From NCBI GenBank assembly GCA_021404685.1, contig QWHC01000008.1, forward strand, positions 124,001-188,000: 64,000 nucleotides of DNA. Direction: 5' to 3'. Origin of the DNA: Chloroflexi bacterium CFX4. GTDB lineage: Bacteria; Chloroflexota; Anaerolineae; Aggregatilineales; UBA2796. The stretch's first letter is position 1; each line of letters starts with the position of its first letter. The notes beneath the pieces are model-generated. The model was not told the DNA's origin, made no database searches, and saw only the letters and a program-made list of their open reading frames with translations. Positions 8,845-17,735 of this stretch are shown piece by piece. A program made the position numbers and the translations under genes.

Positions 8845-10395
8845 ATGAACAGCACACCCGAATCAGCCTATCACATTCTAGCGATAGACGACTCACCACA
8901 CACCATCGCCCTGATCGAAGCAGCACTGGGCAGGCGCGGTTATCACATCCACAGCGAGCAGCACAGCCTGAATGCCTTTGACCGAGCGCTCAGCCTGCAC
9001 CCGGATTTGATTCTACTCGATATTGCCATGCCGCACCTAGATGGCTATGCCATTTGCCGCCAATTGAAGGCTGATCCGCGCACTGCCAGCATTCCCGTCA
9101 TCTTTCTGAGCGCCTTTCACGAGAGCGAGAGCAAAGTACAGGCATTTGAGGCTGGTGGCGCCGATTATGTAACCAAGCCTTTTCACATTGCCGAGTTGAT
9201 CGCCCGCGCCGAGACGCATATCACGCTCTATCGGCAGCAGCGTGACCTAGAGGCAAGCCGCCGCTTGGTGGAAAACGTGACCGCAGCACTGCCCGATATG
9301 ATTTTCATCTACGATGTGCCGAGCGATAGTGAAATTTACCTGAACCATTCGTGGCACACCTTGCTGGGCTATCCCAAAGATTCGCCGTTTGTAGCAAATT
9401 GCCAGACCTTAGAGGCATATTTGCTGCACCCCGACGATGCTCATGTGCTGCGTGATTGCCGTGAGCGTGCCAAACGTGCCGCTGATGGCGAAGTCATTGC
9501 CGCAGAGTTTCGCCTGCGCGCCGCAGACGGCAGCTACCGCCATTTTTTCCAGCGCGCACAAGTCTTTCAACGCGCTGCGGATGGCAGCCCGGAACAAATC
9601 ATCAGCGTTGGACAGGACGTGACGGAACGGAAAGCGGCTGAACAACAAGCATTGGCGTTAAAGATCGAGCGTGAGCGCATCCGCATGATGAGCGAACTCA
9701 TCCGCGATGTTTCGCATGATTTTCGCACGCCGCTCTCTGTGATCAGCACCAGCGCCTACCTCTTGCAGCACGCCGAAAATGCTGAAAAGCGCACACACTA
9801 TCACAACACGATCAGCGCGCAGGTGAATCATTTGGTGGCAGTCTTAGAGCGCATGTTGACCGTTGCACGCCTTGATAGCGGTGAGGCGTTCACGATGGAG
9901 ATTATGCAGCCGCATTGGCTGCTGCAACAGGCTGCCGCGCACTTTGATCGGTTGGCGCGTGGCAAACGCATCACGTTAAACAAGGTGTGGGATGAAACGC
10001 TCCCAACAATCTGCGCCGATGCACGTCAATTGCGCGTGGCGTTGGTGAACCTGATCGAGAATGCGTTGGAACACACACCACAAGGCGGCAGCATTACACT
10101 GAAAGGCTACACGGAAGATGCCGCAATCATCCTTGCTGTGCATGATACAGGGTCGGGCATTGATGCTGTTGATTTGCCGCGCATTTTCGACAGCTTCTAT
10201 CGCGGTGATACGGCGCGCTCAGTGCGGACGGGCGGCGTTGGCTTGGGCTTATCCATTGTGAAGCGCATTGTGGAACGCCACAATGGACGCATTGAGGTTG
10301 AAACGCGCAAAAATGAGGGTAGTATCTTTCGGATTTGGCTGCCGATTGTCTCGCGCTATTCGGGTGAGCAGATCGCGACCTATCTACCACACTAG
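8845..10395 (+). CDS. Response-regulator/PAS/histidine kinase hybrid, soluble
   Basis: About 516 residues with a receiver domain at the N-terminus (about 8-130; phospho-acceptor D59 in LILLDIAMPHLDG, Lys in VTKPF), a PAS domain (about 145-265), HisKA with H291 in VSHDFRTPLSV, and a HATPase domain (NLIENALEHTP, HDTGSGI, GVGLGLSIV). No transmembrane helix is seen, so it acts in the cytoplasm. A receiver preceding the kinase suggests it is itself the output of another kinase. ATG 8845 is preferred because AGGATAGG lies upstream; ATG 8821 is also in frame. Confidence 0.87.
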   Translation: MNSTPESAYHILAIDDSPHTIALIEAALGRRGYHIHSEQHSLNAFDRALSLHPDLILLDIAMPHLDGYAICRQLKADPRTASIPVIFLSAFHESESKVQAFEAGGADYVTKPFHIAELIARAETHITLYRQQRDLEASRRLVENVTAALPDMIFIYDVPSDSEIYLNHSWHTLLGYPKDSPFVANCQTLEAYLLHPDDAHVLRDCRERAKRAADGEVIAAEFRLRAADGSYRHFFQRAQVFQRAADGSPEQIISVGQDVTERKAAEQQALALKIERERIRMMSELIRDVSHDFRTPLSVISTSAYLLQHAENAEKRTHYHNTISAQVNHLVAVLERMLTVARLDSGEAFTMEIMQPHWLLQQAAAHFDRLARGKRITLNKVWDETLPTICADARQLRVALVNLIENALEHTPQGGSITLKGYTEDAAIILAVHDTGSGIDAVDLPRIFDSFYRGDTARSVRTGGVGLGLSIVKRIVERHNGRIEVETRKNEGSIFRIWLPIVSRYSGEQIATYLPH

Positions 10396-10412
10396 ATAGT
10401 CACTATGGCGAA

Positions 10413-10444
10413 AAGCGCCCTTCTGTTAATTAAGAAGGGCGCTT
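10413..10444. terminator. Bidirectional intrinsic terminator
   Basis: AAGCGCCCTTCT (10413-10424) pairs perfectly with AGAAGGGCGCTT (10433-10444), giving a 12-bp stem and 8-nt loop. On the minus strand it is followed by Ts. It separates the kinase gene from the convergent DUF4397 gene. Confidence 0.85.
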
Positions 10445-10467
10445 AGGGTTTTAGGCGTTAGCGAGGT

Positions 10468-12996
10468 TTAACGCTGTTTGCTGGTCAGCACCAATGGCTC
10501 GTTTGCGACAGGGTCGCCAACTGCCAAGACGGTGTAGATTGTATTCGCCTCTAGCGTCACCTTAGGCAGCGAGACGAGGTAGAAGCCCGGACGTGCGCTA
10601 TCCGTCACATAGATGTCGTAGGTGGCAGGGTTGACGGTGAGGGCAGTTGCATTGTAGTTGGGGAAGGTCACCTTCTCCAAAACGCGCCCGCCGTTCACCA
10701 GAACATCCACAGCGCCAGTGGTTGGCGCAGCATGAATGACATACACGCGCACCTTGCCATCCAACGAATTGCGGTCAATGGGGAACACGCCAAGCTGGAA
10801 GTTTTCCGAGAGCTTGCCAAGCGCCACCACTTCCGCCGAAATGCCGGAAGGCACGGTCACTTCCGTCTCAAAGACGGGTGCGCTATCCGCAGCGGCGCCC
10901 GCAGCACGGATAGCAACCTTGCGCGCACCGGCTGGCACGCTCAGGAAGCCGCTTGCCTTGCCAAATGCCAAGCCTGCCACAGCGCGTGCGCCATCCACAT
11001 AGACATCCACGGCGGGCGCATCCGGCGAGGCATGAACCACACGGACGTTACCGGGATGCGTGCGCGGGAAGACCGACAAAATGCCGTTGACAGGATCGCC
11101 ATAGGCAACCACCGTGTAGACGGTGTTGGCGGCGTAGGTGGCTGGCTCACCAGTTAGGCGTGCTACCACAGGGCTGCGCGTGCCAGCCGCAGTCAGGGCG
11201 ATGTTGGTGACACCAGGATCAACCACCAGCGCATCACTGGTGAAGGCGCCAAAACTAACGCCTTGCAGCGCAAGCTGACCATTTACCAACACATCTACGT
11301 CACCAGCCTTGGGTGCTGCGTGCAGCGCATGGATTTTCGCCTTGCCATAGGGGAAGGCATTATCCAGCTTGAAAACGTTCACGTCAAAGGCTGGCTCACC
11401 GCCAAAGACACCCATCGCCACAGCTTCGATCCACTCACCGCTGCTAACGCTGATCGTCTTTTCAAAGACGGGCAGGTTCACCGAGAGCTGACCGGCAGGG
11501 CGCAACTGCACTTTGTGTTCACCGGTGGGCAGATTGACGACATCGCTTGCCCTGCCTACTTGCAGGTTGGCGATGGCTGCCACGGGCGAGTCGTTCAGGT
11601 AGACATCCACAGCGGGCGCCTTTGCAACATGAATGACGCGCACGGCGGCAGTCTTGCCTTCGGCAGCCTCTGAGACGGCGGACGACTTCAAGACCAATGG
11701 CTTATCGCGCAGTGGGTTGCCATAGGCGATGACGGTGTAGATCGTATCTGCCTCAAAGTTGCCGTCCACTTCACCTGTCAGGCGCGTCACGACGGGGCTG
11801 GCGCGTCCGGCGGGCGTGGCGGCAATGTTGATGATGCCGGGATCAACATCCAATGGCGTGTTGGTGAAATTGCCATAGGCAACGCCTTGCAGCACCACCG
11901 CACCGTTAGCGCGCACGTCCACAGCAGGGGCTGCCGGCGCGGCGTGCAGCAGGTAAATGCGTGCCTTGCCGTTGGTGGCACTGCGCGCAATGCTGTAGGT
12001 GCCGAGCATGAAATCAGGTGAGCCACCCAACAAGCCCATCGCCACCACTTCAGTGGTACGGTTGGCTGCCACACTGAGCGTCGCCGTGAAGACGGGATCG
12101 CTGTTGGCAGCGGCGCCTGCTGGGCGGATTGCTACTGCATATTCGCCAGCGGGCAGGCTGATCAAATCAGTGGCTTTGCCAAACTCTAGGTTGGTGATGG
12201 CGGCATTGCCGTTCAGATAAATATCAACGGCGGGTGCATCAGCTGCGGCATGGGTAACGCGCACAGTGCCGGTTGGTGCGGCAGCCACAGGCGCAGCACG
12301 CAACGGCAGCGCTTGCAGGATTAAGGGCGCGATCGACTCCAGCACATTGATCGCCATCACGGTGTAGATGCGGTCGGCGGCGAGTTCAAGTGTTGCGTCA
12401 ATCACGGCGGGCTCGGTTGCGCCCGTCGGCACGACCTGCACCGGCACGCTGCCGGCTGGCACTTCCAGCGGATCGCGTGAGTTGGATTGCCCAAAGGCAA
12501 GGCGGCGCACCAAAACGGCATCACCGCTGCGAACGTCAATAGCGGGCGCATTCGGTGAGGCGTGGATGATGTACACACGCGCCTGACCACCTGTTTCGGC
12601 AAGGCTAATGCGGTAAACGCCTAAGTCGAAAGCCTGTGCGCCACTGCCGCCGACGATCCCTTGCGCCACGAGTTCAAGCGCCTCGTTCGGGCGCACGCCG
12701 ACCACACCGCGAAAGACTGCCGTCTCTTTATCGCCAGCCGGGCGGACAGTGATAGTGTAAGTGCCAACGGCAATAGGCAGAATTGCTGTTGCCGTTCCAA
12801 AGGCAAGGTTAGCAGCAATTGGGTTGGCATCATTATTCACATAGATATCCACATTGGGCGCGCCGGGTGAAGCGTGTGTGATCCGCACATAGCTGCCCTG
12901 CTGCGCCTGCGCCGTATGGGGCGCAAATCCGACACCAAGAAGGCTGGCTGCCAATGCCAGCGCCACAAAAAGAAAGAGGAAAGCGCGTATTCTCAT
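10468..12996 (-). CDS. Secreted protein with eight DUF4397-type repeat units
   Basis: An 842-residue exported protein. The first ~31 residues are a signal peptide (MRIRAFLFLFVALALAASLLG, cut after a TAQA-like site). The rest consists of eight ~100-residue units, each opening with a strand such as VRITHASPGAPNVDIYVN, followed by a NLAFG or GVSFG turn and a VTPAG or RPAG segment. They alternate between two subtypes, so the protein is four tandem pairs. DUF4397 is an all-beta domain of unknown function in surface proteins. There is no anchor, so release or non-covalent wall binding is likely. It has its own promoter and an intrinsic terminator. Confidence 0.85.
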   Translation of the reverse strand: MRIRAFLFLFVALALAASLLGVGFAPHTAQAQQGSYVRITHASPGAPNVDIYVNNDANPIAANLAFGTATAILPIAVGTYTITVRPAGDKETAVFRGVVGVRPNEALELVAQGIVGGSGAQAFDLGVYRISLAETGGQARVYIIHASPNAPAIDVRSGDAVLVRRLAFGQSNSRDPLEVPAGSVPVQVVPTGATEPAVIDATLELAADRIYTVMAINVLESIAPLILQALPLRAAPVAAAPTGTVRVTHAAADAPAVDIYLNGNAAITNLEFGKATDLISLPAGEYAVAIRPAGAAANSDPVFTATLSVAANRTTEVVAMGLLGGSPDFMLGTYSIARSATNGKARIYLLHAAPAAPAVDVRANGAVVLQGVAYGNFTNTPLDVDPGIINIAATPAGRASPVVTRLTGEVDGNFEADTIYTVIAYGNPLRDKPLVLKSSAVSEAAEGKTAAVRVIHVAKAPAVDVYLNDSPVAAIANLQVGRASDVVNLPTGEHKVQLRPAGQLSVNLPVFEKTISVSSGEWIEAVAMGVFGGEPAFDVNVFKLDNAFPYGKAKIHALHAAPKAGDVDVLVNGQLALQGVSFGAFTSDALVVDPGVTNIALTAAGTRSPVVARLTGEPATYAANTVYTVVAYGDPVNGILSVFPRTHPGNVRVVHASPDAPAVDVYVDGARAVAGLAFGKASGFLSVPAGARKVAIRAAGAAADSAPVFETEVTVPSGISAEVVALGKLSENFQLGVFPIDRNSLDGKVRVYVIHAAPTTGAVDVLVNGGRVLEKVTFPNYNATALTVNPATYDIYVTDSARPGFYLVSLPKVTLEANTIYTVLAVGDPVANEPLVLTSKQR

Positions 12997-13056
12997 AGGT
13001 ATTTAACTCTCTGGTTGGGATACCACAACTAAGGTATCAGGCTAACCTACCTACGA

Positions 13057-13085
13057 ATCATATACATTTCGTGAACAATTGCCAA
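13057..13085 (-). promoter_or_regulatory. Promoter of the DUF4397 gene
   Basis: On the minus strand TTGGCA (13085-13080) and TATGAT (13062-13057) are separated by exactly 17 bp, about 60 bp before the ATG at 12996. Confidence 0.7.
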
Positions 13086-13127
13086 GTCGGTAACACTTCA
13101 CATTTACCGTTAAGGTGTGGCATAAAA

Positions 13128-13157
13128 CACACGGGACACTGTGCCGTGTCCCGTGTG
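13128..13157 (-). terminator. Intrinsic terminator of clpP
   Basis: CACACGGGACAC (13128-13139) pairs perfectly with GTGTCCCGTGTG (13146-13157), a 12-bp stem with a 6-nt loop. On the minus strand, where clpP ends at 13166, the stem is followed by TTTT. Confidence 0.85.
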
Positions 13158-13165
13158 GCGCGCCC

Positions 13166-13762
13166 TTATTTTTTTTGTTTCGGGCTTTCGAGGATTTTAT
13201 CCACAATCCCATATTCGCGGGCGCGTTCAGCGTTCAGGTAGATATCCCGATCCGTATCGCGCTCCAACACTTCACGTGGCTGTGCAGTTGCCTCCACAAG
13301 GATATCGAGCAGCTTTTCCTTCAGGCGGATGATTTCCTTCGCCTGAATAGCAATATCAGAGGCTTGCCCGCCGCCGCCGTAGCTAAGTGGCTGGTGCATG
13401 TGGACTGTGGCGTTGGGCAGCGCGTAGCGCATTCCCTTTGTGCCAGCCGCCAACAACACCGTGCCAAAGCTCGCCGTCATGCCGATGGCAGTGGTGGCAA
13501 CCGGCGCTTTGATCTGGCGCATGGCGTCGTAGATTGCCAAGCCCGCGTAAATCTCGCCGCCGGGCGATTGAATGTACATCTGAATTTCGCGGGTTGGGTC
13601 TTCATGCTCAAGGTAGAGCAACTGCGCCACAATCGAATTGGCAACAATCGCGTTAATCTCTGTGCCAACGAAGATGATGCGCTCTTTGAGCAGCAGCGAG
13701 TAGACATCCCAAGCGCGTTCATAGCGTCCGGTGTCTTCAATTACAGTTGGAATGAAAGCCAT
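13166..13762 (-). CDS. clpP: ATP-dependent Clp protease proteolytic subunit
   Basis: A 198-residue serine peptidase. The catalytic triad aligns with E. coli ClpP: S98 in MTASFG, H123 in MHQPL and D173 in ERDTDRD. The family signatures YIQSPGG and YALPNATVHMHQPL are clear. It assembles into the tetradecameric chamber that degrades proteins fed by Clp ATPases. No ATPase gene is adjacent; a ClpC-like unfoldase with a candidate ClpP-docking loop is encoded at 55518-57866. ATG 13762 gives the usual length. Confidence 0.95.
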   Translation of the reverse strand: MAFIPTVIEDTGRYERAWDVYSLLLKERIIFVGTEINAIVANSIVAQLLYLEHEDPTREIQMYIQSPGGEIYAGLAIYDAMRQIKAPVATTAIGMTASFGTVLLAAGTKGMRYALPNATVHMHQPLSYGGGGQASDIAIQAKEIIRLKEKLLDILVEATAQPREVLERDTDRDIYLNAERAREYGIVDKILESPKQKK

Positions 13763-14152
13763 GAGTCTAGCTCCAATCTTCAGGCTCGGCTTGGCGTGGG
13801 AACAAAGCGTTCACACGGCACTCGGCACGCCTTCTCACAAACAGCACCGAGTATTTTTTAAGTATAGCCTTGATTGCACCAAACGCGCATAAGAGCTTTA
13901 TCAGCGGCGGCTACATCCTTAGGCTGAGCTGCCCGCTTGCCTCGAAGGTGACCTGAAAATCGAAGTGGTTGATGGAGAAATCACGGGTGGCGAAATGCGC
14001 TTGAGCGCACCGACTTAGCCATTAGCCAAACTTATCACCGCCACCAACCAATGCCGATGGCTTGGCATGTAAGGCTGCATTGGTGCGGCGCGTCTTTTCT
14101 GCATATGGAAAATGGCGCGCCCTGCCGCGTCCCACACAAAGGATTGAGACCA
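13763..14152. other. Intergenic region with a possible coding remnant
   Basis: This 390-bp gap lies between the divergent clpP and oxidoreductase genes. No gene with a start codon is convincing. A stop-to-stop frame at 13920-14018 (plus) reads like protein near its end (EGDLKIEVVDGEITGGEM), which may be the tail of a decayed gene or chance. Confidence 0.3.
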
Positions 14153-14806
14153 ATGCCGCTGCTTCAGGCAAAAGACCGCGAGTATCTGATCAACGAGTTT
14201 CAACAGCTCAGCCAGCCCGTGAAGCTGGTGCTGTTCACCAGCGCGCAAGGCTGCGAATATTGCGGCGAGACGCGCCAAATTGCCGCAGAGATTGCCGATC
14301 TCTCGCCCAACATCAGCCTTGAGGAACACGACGCCGATCAGCAGACTGCTCTTGCCGCTGAATACAAGATTGACAAGACGCCGGCGCTTGTTGTGATGCG
14401 CGGTGGCAGCTCGCCCAAAGATTTCGGCATTCGCTACTTTGGCATTCCCTCAGGCTACGAGTTTAGCTCGCTCATTCACAGCATCCTGATGGTCAGCAAG
14501 GGCGAATCAGGCTTATCCGAGACGGCGAAAGCGTGGGCGGCGGCGCTAACGCAACCTGTCCATATCCAAGTCTTTGTGACGCCAAGCTGCCCATACTGCC
14601 CACAGGCAGTACTGTTGGCGCACCGTTTCGCTATGGAGAGCGACCTGATCCGTGCCGATATGGTGGAGGCGATGGAATTTCCTGAACTCTCGGAGCGCTA
14701 TCAGGTGATGGGTGTGCCGCGCACCGTGATCAATGAGCATGTGCATATCGAAGGCGCAGCACCAGAGTCTATGCTGCATGCCAAGCTGCAAGAGGCGCTT
14801 GCCTAG
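14153..14806 (+). CDS. Protein disulfide oxidoreductase with two thioredoxin folds
   Basis: A 217-residue protein with two thioredoxin-like modules: the first (about 1-115) with the redox pair CEYC, the second (about 120-217) with CPYC and the cis-Pro region GVPRTV. This architecture matches the glutaredoxin-like protein disulfide oxidoreductases of thermophiles, which form or exchange disulfides in the cytoplasm. ATG 14153 (MPLLQAKDREY) is the natural start; in-frame ATGs upstream add 34 residues of low-quality sequence. No reductase gene is adjacent. Confidence 0.85.
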   Translation: MPLLQAKDREYLINEFQQLSQPVKLVLFTSAQGCEYCGETRQIAAEIADLSPNISLEEHDADQQTALAAEYKIDKTPALVVMRGGSSPKDFGIRYFGIPSGYEFSSLIHSILMVSKGESGLSETAKAWAAALTQPVHIQVFVTPSCPYCPQAVLLAHRFAMESDLIRADMVEAMEFPELSERYQVMGVPRTVINEHVHIEGAAPESMLHAKLQEALA

Positions 14807-14838
14807 CGCCGCAGACTGCCTTTCCTTATCCTCTTTTC

Positions 14839-14871
14839 CACACACTGGATGCCTAAAGCATCCAGTGTGTG
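14839..14871 (+). terminator. Intrinsic terminator after the disulfide oxidoreductase gene
   Basis: CACACACTGGATGC (14839-14852) pairs perfectly with GCATCCAGTGTGTG (14858-14871), a 14-bp stem with a 5-nt loop, followed by TTGT. Confidence 0.8.
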
Positions 14872-15109
14872 TTGTAGCGCATAGTGAAAATCGCGGGTAT
14901 GGACTGCCAAACCTGTGCGAATCGCCCTCATTCGCCTCTCACCTTTAGAAGTGTTTATCGCGCCCTTCTGAATTCCCTTTCCCTGCTGGCGGAGAAAGGG
15001 ATAGGGGTTGGCTAGGCTATCCCTACACGCGTGTGGTAAGCCTATTCGCCTATAGTACATGCGGCGCGTTAAGATTGTGAGGCATCGCACGCATGGGAAA
15101 GGGTTACGG
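14872..15109. other. Intergenic region with palindromes
   Basis: No gene seen. It holds a 7-bp stem (CCCTTTC 14975-14981 with GAAAGGG 14994-15000) and, nearer the next gene, TAGGCT (15013-15018) pairing with AGCCTA (15039-15044) around a perfect ACACGCGTGT palindrome (15025-15034). The latter may be a regulator site or leader structure for the SGNH-like gene. Confidence 0.3.
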
Positions 15110-16249
15110 ATGATGAACGCACAAAAGACAATCACAGACATTCGCCTGTGGCGCATTCTATTCAAGGTGCTCTTACTGTTTATCGCCTTTAACCTGCTGT
15201 GGTATGTTGCCCAACCGTTGAACGTCCTCAACCGCCTGAGCGTCTACGGAACGCTCTTTCCGCCGCGGGAGCGCTTTCCCTTTGCCGAATTTCCCGCCGA
15301 ATCCTACGCCCTAACGATAGACAGCCTTGATCAGCTCTTTGCGGCGCACCGCATTGCGCTGCCCAAAGCCGCCGATGAGTTTCGCGTTGTGCTGCTAGGT
15401 GATTCGGCGGTGTGGGGCTACCTGCTGCGTGCCGACCAGACGCAGGCAGCTTGCATCAATGCGCTTGATCTTCGCACGAACGATGGACGCCATGTGCGCG
15501 CCTACAACCTAGGCTACCCAACGCTGACCGTCATCAAGGATTTGCTCATCTTGCAACGTGCGCTCAATCACGCGCCCGATCTGATTGTGTGGTCAACCTC
15601 GCTCGCCTCGCTCTACCCTTCCGATCAGCTTGATTTCCCGCTGATCTTGGCGCACCGCGAGGAAGTTTCGGCACTACAGGCTGCCTATGCGTTTAAGCTC
15701 GATCAATATCCGCTGCCAGCGCGCCACTGGTCAGAGCGCACCTTCTTTGGGCAGCGCCGCGCCGCCGCCGATTGGCTGCGCCATCAGCTTTATGCGCCTG
15801 CATGGGCAAGCACGCGCCTTGATCACGTTTTGGCGCGCTTTGTGGCGCCGCACCCAACCAACCTGCTGCCCGATGACAATGTGCTTTCGGTGAATGTGCT
15901 GCGCTTAGGGCAGGCAGGCAGCATCACACCTGAGGACTTGAACTTTGATGTGTTGAAAGCAGGCATCGAACTGGCAGCAGGGCGCGGCGTGCCAAGCGTG
16001 CTGATCAACGAGCCGATCTATCGGAACGAAACGCACCCACTCCGCTATAATACGTATTATCCACGTTGGGCATACGATGGCTACCGCGCCGCCTTTGCAA
16101 GCGTGGTAGATCAGGAAGGCTGGCGCTACTTTGATCTGTGGGACGCCGTGCCGCCCGATCAGTTCACCGATACAGATTTTCACCTGACGGCAGCGGCAAA
16201 TTGCGCCTATGCCGAGCTGATGATAGGTGCCGCCCTAAGCAGCTTCTAG
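15110..16249 (+). CDS. Membrane-anchored SGNH/GDSL hydrolase-like protein (paralogue 1)
   Basis: A 379-residue protein with one N-terminal membrane helix (about 14-36) and an extracytoplasmic SGNH fold. Block I is LLGDSAVWG with the nucleophile Ser; the C-terminal Asp-x-x-His pair is in DTDFHLT. It has a paralogue at 27469-28680 with the same motifs. Such proteins act with MBOAT acyltransferases to move acetyl or other acyl groups onto cell-surface polysaccharides; an MBOAT gene lies 4 kb away. ATG 15110 has AAAGGG about 8 bases upstream; an in-frame ATG at 15059 lacks one. The exact reaction is inferred. Confidence 0.75.
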   Translation: MMNAQKTITDIRLWRILFKVLLLFIAFNLLWYVAQPLNVLNRLSVYGTLFPPRERFPFAEFPAESYALTIDSLDQLFAAHRIALPKAADEFRVVLLGDSAVWGYLLRADQTQAACINALDLRTNDGRHVRAYNLGYPTLTVIKDLLILQRALNHAPDLIVWSTSLASLYPSDQLDFPLILAHREEVSALQAAYAFKLDQYPLPARHWSERTFFGQRRAAADWLRHQLYAPAWASTRLDHVLARFVAPHPTNLLPDDNVLSVNVLRLGQAGSITPEDLNFDVLKAGIELAAGRGVPSVLINEPIYRNETHPLRYNTYYPRWAYDGYRAAFASVVDQEGWRYFDLWDAVPPDQFTDTDFHLTAAANCAYAELMIGAALSSF

Positions 16250-16304
16250 CCCTTTGCCGCTGCACGGCGTATAATCGGCACAAATTCGGTCTTGTGGATC
16301 AGCT

Positions 16305-17735
16305 ATGCGTATTCAATTCTTGCGCTTGTTCAGCCTGCTTGTGTTATGTGCGTCACTCGGCAGCGCACCGCTTGCCCATGCCCAAGATGGCGGTGAAAAA
16401 CCACCCGCCGGCATGACCATTCACGTCGTGCAGCGCGGCGAGACCTTGTTCCGCATCGCGCAGCGCTATGGCACCACCGTCGAGGATTTGGTGCAGACCA
16501 ACGGCATCAGCAACCCTGCCGCCCTTGCCGTTGGGCAGCGCTTACTGGTGCCAAGCCCGCCCACTACATCGGATGAGGCTATCGGCATTCCCACCACCTA
16601 TGCCCTGCAACCGGGCGATACACTCTTCAAGCTGGCTGCCGAATTCGGCACCACAGAGGCTGCCATCGCGCAGCGCAACCGCATTACCAATCCACGCCTG
16701 CTGTATGTTGGGCAGAGGCTTGCCTTGCAAGAAGGCTCTGAGAGCGCCGAAGGCATCAAGACGGGCTGGATTCACCACGTCGCAGCAGGCGAGACGCTCT
16801 ATCACGTCGCGGCGCGCTACAGCGTTTCCGCCGACCTGATCCTGCTGGCGAACCGCTTGCGCCGCCCTGATTCGCTCTATGTTGGGCAGCGATTGGTCAT
16901 TCCTGCTGATGAGAATGGCGTCCCACTGACCGATTTGCCCTATCCGTTCGCCCGTTTTGAGATGAACGCCGCCGAGCAAGGGCGCACCATCGCGCTACGG
17001 ATCGTCACCCTGACACCAACGCGCCTTGACGGCACCTTTATGGGCAAACCGCTCACCGTTTTCAGCGACGACTCGCGGGTGACGCACACGGTCTTGTTCG
17101 GCGTGGATGCCTTGGCTCAACCGAATATCTATACGCTGCGTATGGTTGCCACCGGCGAGGCAGGTGAGCAGCAGCTTTTTGAACGGCGCGTCTTGGTGGC
17201 AGATGGCGGCTATCGAAATGAGTCGATCACGCTCTCTGCCAACCAGCTTGACCTGCTCAATCCGTCAATCACCGAACCAGAGACGTTGCGCGTTGCTCAG
17301 ATGGTTAGCGCCGTCACGCCGCAGCGTTACTTTGGTGGCTTGATGGGCTTGCCGTGCGCTGCGCCTGTCACCTCGCACTTTGGCACACGGCGCACCTATA
17401 ACGGCGGCGCGCTGAACAACATTCACGCCGGCACCGATTTCGCCGCCATGCCGGGCGCGGCAGTGTTTGCGCCGGCGGCGGGCGTGGTGGTGCTTTCCGA
17501 GACGCTCAGCGTGCGCGGCAACGCCGTGATCATTGATCACGGTTGGGGCATTTTCACGGGCTATTGGCATATGGAAACGCTCAATGTGCGGGCAGGATCG
17601 CTGGTGCAGGTGGGTGATGTGATCGGCACAGTGGGCAGCAGTGGGCGCTCAACGGGACCACACCTGCACTGGGAACTTTTTGTGCAGGGCGTGCAAGTTG
17701 ATCCGCTTCAGTGGACAAAACAGAGCTTTCCATGA
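16305..17735 (+). CDS. LysM-repeat M23 peptidoglycan endopeptidase
   Basis: A 476-residue exported peptidase. A signal peptide (1-27, ending AHAQ) is followed by three LysM domains (about 35-80, 97-142, 153-198), which bind glycan chains, a beta-rich linker, and a C-terminal M23 domain (about 345-475). The zinc ligands of M23 are visible: H-x3-D in IHAGTDF and HLH in GPHLHWEL. It should cut peptide cross-links in the cell wall. A TATAAT lies at 16270-16275. Its stop overlaps the next start as ATGA, so the two are co-translated. Confidence 0.92.
   Translation: MRIQFLRLFSLLVLCASLGSAPLAHAQDGGEKPPAGMTIHVVQRGETLFRIAQRYGTTVEDLVQTNGISNPAALAVGQRLLVPSPPTTSDEAIGIPTTYALQPGDTLFKLAAEFGTTEAAIAQRNRITNPRLLYVGQRLALQEGSESAEGIKTGWIHHVAAGETLYHVAARYSVSADLILLANRLRRPDSLYVGQRLVIPADENGVPLTDLPYPFARFEMNAAEQGRTIALRIVTLTPTRLDGTFMGKPLTVFSDDSRVTHTVLFGVDALAQPNIYTLRMVATGEAGEQQLFERRVLVADGGYRNESITLSANQLDLLNPSITEPETLRVAQMVSAVTPQRYFGGLMGLPCAAPVTSHFGTRRTYNGGALNNIHAGTDFAAMPGAAVFAPAAGVVVLSETLSVRGNAVIIDHGWGIFTGYWHMETLNVRAGSLVQVGDVIGTVGSSGRSTGPHLHWELFVQGVQVDPLQWTKQSFP

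Noticed and set aside
13115-13861. 248-residue frame antisense to clpP
   Set aside because: clpP has all catalytic residues; the opposite frame covers its terminator and has no family resemblance.
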